From Cladobotryum mycophilum (Eukaryota; Ascomycota; Sordariomycetes; Hypocreales; Hypocreaceae): 64,000 nucleotides of DNA. The notes under the pieces were generated by a model. It saw only the letters and a program-made list of their open reading frames with translations. It was not told where the DNA came from and searched no databases. Shown here piece after piece: positions 59,522 to 64,000 of the stretch; position 1 is the stretch's first letter; every line of letters starts with the position of its first letter. Where the stretch lies: the NCBI GenBank assembly GCA_036429605.1, contig JAVFKD010000002.1, forward strand, positions 1,612,001-1,676,000, written 5' to 3'. The position numbers and the translations under genes were made by a program.

Positions 59522-62500
59522 AAGTAAGTCGTGGATAAAAGGGGCATCCGACAGTGGACCTCATCACCCAGAAAATGACAATTCATTGGCCCTCCACGCG
59601 CCCTCCGTTGAAGACCAGGTGCAGTAAAATCTCAGACAGGCAAGGGAAAGGTGTCAGATCCCCGAGATCCTAGCTTTGCCTTTCCACCGGCGTGGTGCCA
59701 TTCTGTCACATACACCCCAGCCACCTGGCCACCCCCCATCCGTCCATCCATCCAGGGTGCTGGGCTTACTGCAGCACAGCGGATCGCGTAGCAGCCCTCC
59801 TACGCTGGCAAATCCCACGCAAGCCAAACCTTGCCGTACGCCGATGGCTGTTCAACAAAGGTCTTGTTCCCAGAATACCAAGCTTATTGTTCAACGTCCA
59901 TTGCACGTGGGCAAGCAGCACCGTTCCCGCAAGGTTCGCAGACTCTAGGGGCATGAAACAAGCCAATTCAGCTGAGCTACAAACAACACTCACGTTTGAG
60001 TGAACACATGTACCATATAGGATGTATGATGCATTCGCATGCAGGTATGGAGTACAGGTACATAGGGATGATTACCTTGTGACGGCATTGGGATGCGAAG
60101 ATTCATGCCGAATCGGTTGCGGTTTGAGCCAGGAGGGATGACAGCACCCGGTTGGTCAAGATCCGAATCATCCTGGTTATACTTACTGGTCGAACACGCA
60201 GTCCACTATGCACAACCACAGATCTGGGAAGACCAAGTAGACTGTGACTGTACGTATCCCTGTCAAAGGTGCGTATGTACATTCAACCTGCATTTTATTC
60301 CGAGGGATACTATTCGGGTCATCCGCCTGAGCGGTTTTACTCCTTTATTGAACAGGGCTTCAATACAATTCGGAGAAAAGCTGAAAGAAAGTACATTGAT
60401 GAGATGAAATGACTGCCAGGTTTTTGAGTCAGTCCAAGAAATATTAGCGTTCAACCACAATTCTTCGGACGGGACGGGAGACGACCTGTCCAGGGGTGCC
60501 CTGCTCCAAGTCCCACCTGGTGATTTTCTCACCGGCTGGAATACCGTAACCATAGTCACATATCATTGGGTGACAAATTAATGGCCTGAGACCAGTTCAT
60601 CGGCACCCGATCTTGGAATAATTCCCGCTCACCTTGACGAAGTAAACAACTGCCGTGTGCGCCGATCCTGGAATCGACTTATTTTTTTCACGGGGAGAAG
60701 AGAGAAGGGATACCCAGCTGGGATGCGGCCCAAGCCTGTTACAATTTGGTTGTGTACACCCGAGAACAGTCGGCTACCTTGTGTGATTGCACTCAGCCTC
60801 TCCTGGCCATGCAACGCTGTGGCATAGCCAATGTTCTCGGCTACCACCAATTATAGCGCAATCACCCATCCACGGATTGCAGGTGACCAATTTGGAGTGC
60901 TTGGCGAAGACTTGCGCGTAATGAGCCGTCCCGTGTGGTCAATCATTGCTGTCGGCATCAGCGGTATTTTCGGGGCGGGGACTCCGGCATCTTTCTTTTG
61001 GTTTGTTGGGACATAGGTGAGTTGTATGGAGCAGAGTTGCATTCCTGGCTTACTATAGATGCTTTGACTAGCATCGTTTTGGCCATGGATTTGGAACGAT
61101 CGTGATGGGTCTACTCTTGAGACTTTTTGATACCGATCTTTGCGCCGGGAAGCTTGCCGAAGCTGCGTTTAGTCTTGGGTCTGGATCTTCAACGGCACAA
61201 GTGTTCAAGTTTGTTTGACTGACTCCTTTCATCATTACTCCGTACTTGGATACAAGTAAACCACCCGCTCAAAGTGTTTGCAGTTGGTCATAGCGTGGTC
61301 CGTCAGAGGTGGTATCCATACGATACTACGTGAGTACGTAGTAGGTATTAGGTGTACTCCAACAGTGAAAATTTCTAGACACACCCTCTTTGCTAGTTTG
61401 AGCAAGATGAAGAGTTGAGAAAAGAGAGAACATGACTATCCTACAGGCAATGCGGTTACGCTGCCATATAGGGTAGCCATATACCTAATTAACAAAAAAG
61501 GGGAGTGCAAAGTTGTTCACAAGGCATTGTACAAGTACGAGTGATTAGAAGGAATGAGCACGTGGCTTATCCGCGAGTTGTTGAACCCTGAAAGACGGCT
61601 GAATCTTTTGATAGCTTTTTCTTACCATTCTTGGACGCGCACGTCTTTGCAAGCAGAAACTTGAATGCACAACTGCGTCCTACAGCGGCCGCTTGCTGTG
61701 TCTCAGCCTGCCAAGCAGGCAGCGGAATGGTTCATCGATTGAGCACAAATGAAACAAAGGTGGTAATAATCATCTGCCGTTCCAGATGGCGCACTGACTT
61801 GTAAGAAATACGCCGCCCTGCGAATTAATTAAACCGTGATGGAAAAAGAAAAAGGAAAAAAGAAAAACGATGTCCATGTTGAAAGAGAGAGAGCATGACG
61901 CACGGACGACGGCTCATCTTGAGTTTCGGCCATAAGCTCTAGCTGTGAGACTCGGCCGATTTTTGACTCTTGATTGGCTGTTTATAGGTATATGTCTGTG
62001 ATGTGAATTTGAGAAGGGGTTGGACCGGGCTCGATTGTGATATCATGATCATCTGAACAAGAATACTACATACTAGCTAGGTTTTTGCAAAGCGGACGCA
62101 ATTCAGAGCTTGGCTACGTCAAGAAACTGGGAACATGAGATACATACATCATCGAATAAGGGGATAGAGATGCACGCTGAAACACTTGTGAAGACGCTAA
62201 ACCGCCAGTAGAAGGCATCGTACTTTTACTACCAAGCACTACAAAAGTATTCTTCCAAGACTACCAAGCACCTTTGTTCATTGGCAAGTCACCAGAAATG
62301 ATAGGGGACTTGATTTCTCTATCCGGATTGGATATACCGGACCTACGGAGTACAGTAAACGCAAACCAGCGGAGTGCATTTGTACCCAACACTGGGGTCT
62401 AAAGGGCCTCTTAGACAGGAGAGAGATTAATGGGGTTAAAAAGTGTGGCCAAGGTACCGAGGATGGTTCGAGAACGACTACGTGGCCATGGATTCAACCA

Positions 62501-64000
62501 TTAAAGATCGCCACCACGTCATCATTGGGGGGAGATGAGATGGCCATCAACCGTGCTATCACCCTCGTTGCGACCATCTCCCTTCGAGGAAGAGGAGCCT
62601 TCGCTATGGGGAGGTCTTGCATCTTACTCATGTTTTTTACGTACCCTTGTTGCCAGTTCCGACTGGACCAGCGGGAAGAGCCTTGGGGGAGACAAACATG
62701 GACTTCATGACGATGCCGGATGGTGCCGAAGCTTCAGCTACGCTATGGATTCGCAAGGATCGTAAGACAGCAGCGCTTCTCTAGGCTGTTCTGTGATGGC
62801 ATGAGGTTTGCATACCGTCGTCTCTAGCTGCGAGATCCTCCTGCGCACGTTTGGTCTCGAGTGGCCGCCTGAAGACGCAGCGAAATGGCTAACGCGCGTA
62901 CATACCGAAGCATCCAAACCTAAAGCTCAAATGGACCCCCTTCTACGACTCTGCTATTGGAGTGGGAAGGGCAAGAAAGAAGAAAAAAGTAGCTACGATG
63001 TTTCTCTGCAGAGTCAGGCGTATGAGTTAGATACCATCACAGTACGTACACCAAGCACACATCAAAGAGCTAGTCTAGTCACATATCACATCGACAAGGC
63101 TGATTACTGCCGTGCTGAAGAGCCAGTAACAACGACTGTCGGTGATTTGGTCGGGGCGTTAAAACATCACTACGGGCGGTGAGAATGAAGAATCTTCTTC
63201 CCTTGCTTGGACTTTTTGTCTATCAACCATTCGACTACTACTATCTTGTAAACTTTGCTTGCTTTTTGGTGATATGAATCCGTCCCGTGTATACATATGT
63301 ACAAGTATGTACATTGAAGAAAGAAGCAATTTGATAGCTTCTGGATCTCATGGTAGAAAAGTGGCACTGAGACAAGAGTCATGCAACTAACCTCTTTATG
63401 CTTCATTTTACCCTTTTGTACTGCACACCGTCTCTTCCGGTGGCTGGATTCGCCCTGCTTTGAGCCTCTGTTCCGTATCAATCCAATCCATGATTTCTCC
63501 CCAATGAAAAAATAAAACAAAAACTTGGAAACTTCTGATACGGCCTTTAGACAAATGCGGTGGGCAAAGCGGCATAGAATACGAAGCCTACCAAGGCACC
63601 GTTTTCCCGAAATGGTTGATGCGTATGGTACACTCCTCTGGGGGGGGGGTCCTGAATTGTCCTCTCCTCCTCCCCCCAAAAAATGCACGGATCCTTCACA
63701 GAGCTTTGCGTGCAGACTTTTATTGGGGCCGACCCGAACACAGTGAGATAGCTATCCGCGGGGGATGTTTCAAGCCTTTCAATCCAGCCAACTCCGCGGA
63801 AGGAAGAGACACAGCACAGTAGAGTACAGGAAGAACAATATGTGTGATGAACCAACACGCAGAAAGAAGGGCGTATGTTGGACATGAACAGAGCAGAGGG
63901 GGAAGGAAATCGTATCATCAATGCGCGGAGAGGTGACGACCGTCGGTCGGCAACTACTACGTTTGTCCTTGGCAGCAGGTCCGGGGGCCTCGTATCATGT

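Larger units (their letters stand above)
49355..64000. other. 14.6 kb gene-poor region upstream of medA
   Basis: No ORF here exceeds 180 codons, and none shows family motifs, signal peptides or family-like exon chains. Minus-strand ORFs near 49.6-51.2 kb could be uORFs if medA has a long leader, as reported for medA genes in other fungi; that is inference. Simple repeats include (ATC)n at about 57158-57177, G17 at 58671-58687 and (CA)n near 59495-59521. Long non-coding upstream regions are common for developmental regulators. Genes with very small exons or non-coding RNAs cannot be excluded. The short ORFs at 62525-63182 were considered and not accepted. Confidence 0.55.

Noticed and set aside
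62525..63182. Short ORFs near the end of the window
   Set aside because: Up to 124 codons, no motifs or splice-linked exons; not distinguishable from chance.
1..64000. CRISPR arrays, rRNA genes, intact transposons, telomere repeats
   Set aside because: None seen on reading both strands; only simple repeats and one small inverted repeat.

Overview
This is a 64 kb piece of a filamentous ascomycete (Pezizomycotina) genome. Most genes carry 50-90 nt introns with GTRAGT-type donors and YAG acceptors. The gene set includes a Medusa-type developmental regulator, a HET-domain protein, an ENA-type P-ATPase, a SulP sulfate transporter with a STAS domain and a highly reducing polyketide synthase (HR-PKS). 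Together these point to Sordariomycetes, probably Hypocreales; the order is inference.

Layout. 0-7 kb: an L-amino-acid oxidase (-) divergent from a sarcosine-oxidase-like FAD enzyme (+), then an alpha/beta hydrolase (+), a plausible amine/amino-acid catabolic group. 7-12.4 kb: a sulfate transporter (-) and a PTS2-targeted peroxisomal 3-ketoacyl-CoA thiolase (-). 13.3-22.6 kb: an HR-PKS (-) and a LovG/FSH1-like hydrolase (+) sharing an 856 bp promoter, a minimal polyketide locus. 22.6-25 kb: a decayed zone with a multi-stop MFS transporter relic and a second membrane-protein relic. 25-32 kb: a conserved gene of unknown function, a GPI-anchored GH128 (Asl1-like) glucanase and two tandem tRNA-Ser(AGA) genes. 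32.3-40 kb: an ENA-type Na+/K+ ATPase behind a promoter rich in PacC-type hexamers, a beta-carbonic anhydrase and an MFS transporter. 41.7-44.8 kb: a HET gene and an interrupted F-box-like ORF. 46.9-49.4 kb: medA, followed by about 14.6 kb with no gene I can support.

Two sequence-level patterns stand out. First, five otherwise intact genes (FAD oxidase, alpha/beta hydrolase, carbonic anhydrase, MFS transporter, HET) each lack exactly one base in a homopolymer of 5 or 6. Adding one base makes each spliced length divisible by three and joins two family-like halves. This looks like systematic consensus error rather than five pseudogenes. Second, the HR-PKS has a single in-frame TAG inside its ketoreductase domain, in an otherwise uninterrupted 2,376-codon frame. 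That is a substitution, so homopolymer error cannot explain it. Its methyltransferase and enoylreductase regions also look degenerate.

No CRISPR, rRNA or intact transposon was seen. Exon boundaries were assigned by eye from splice motifs, phase and family-like continuity, without alignments.
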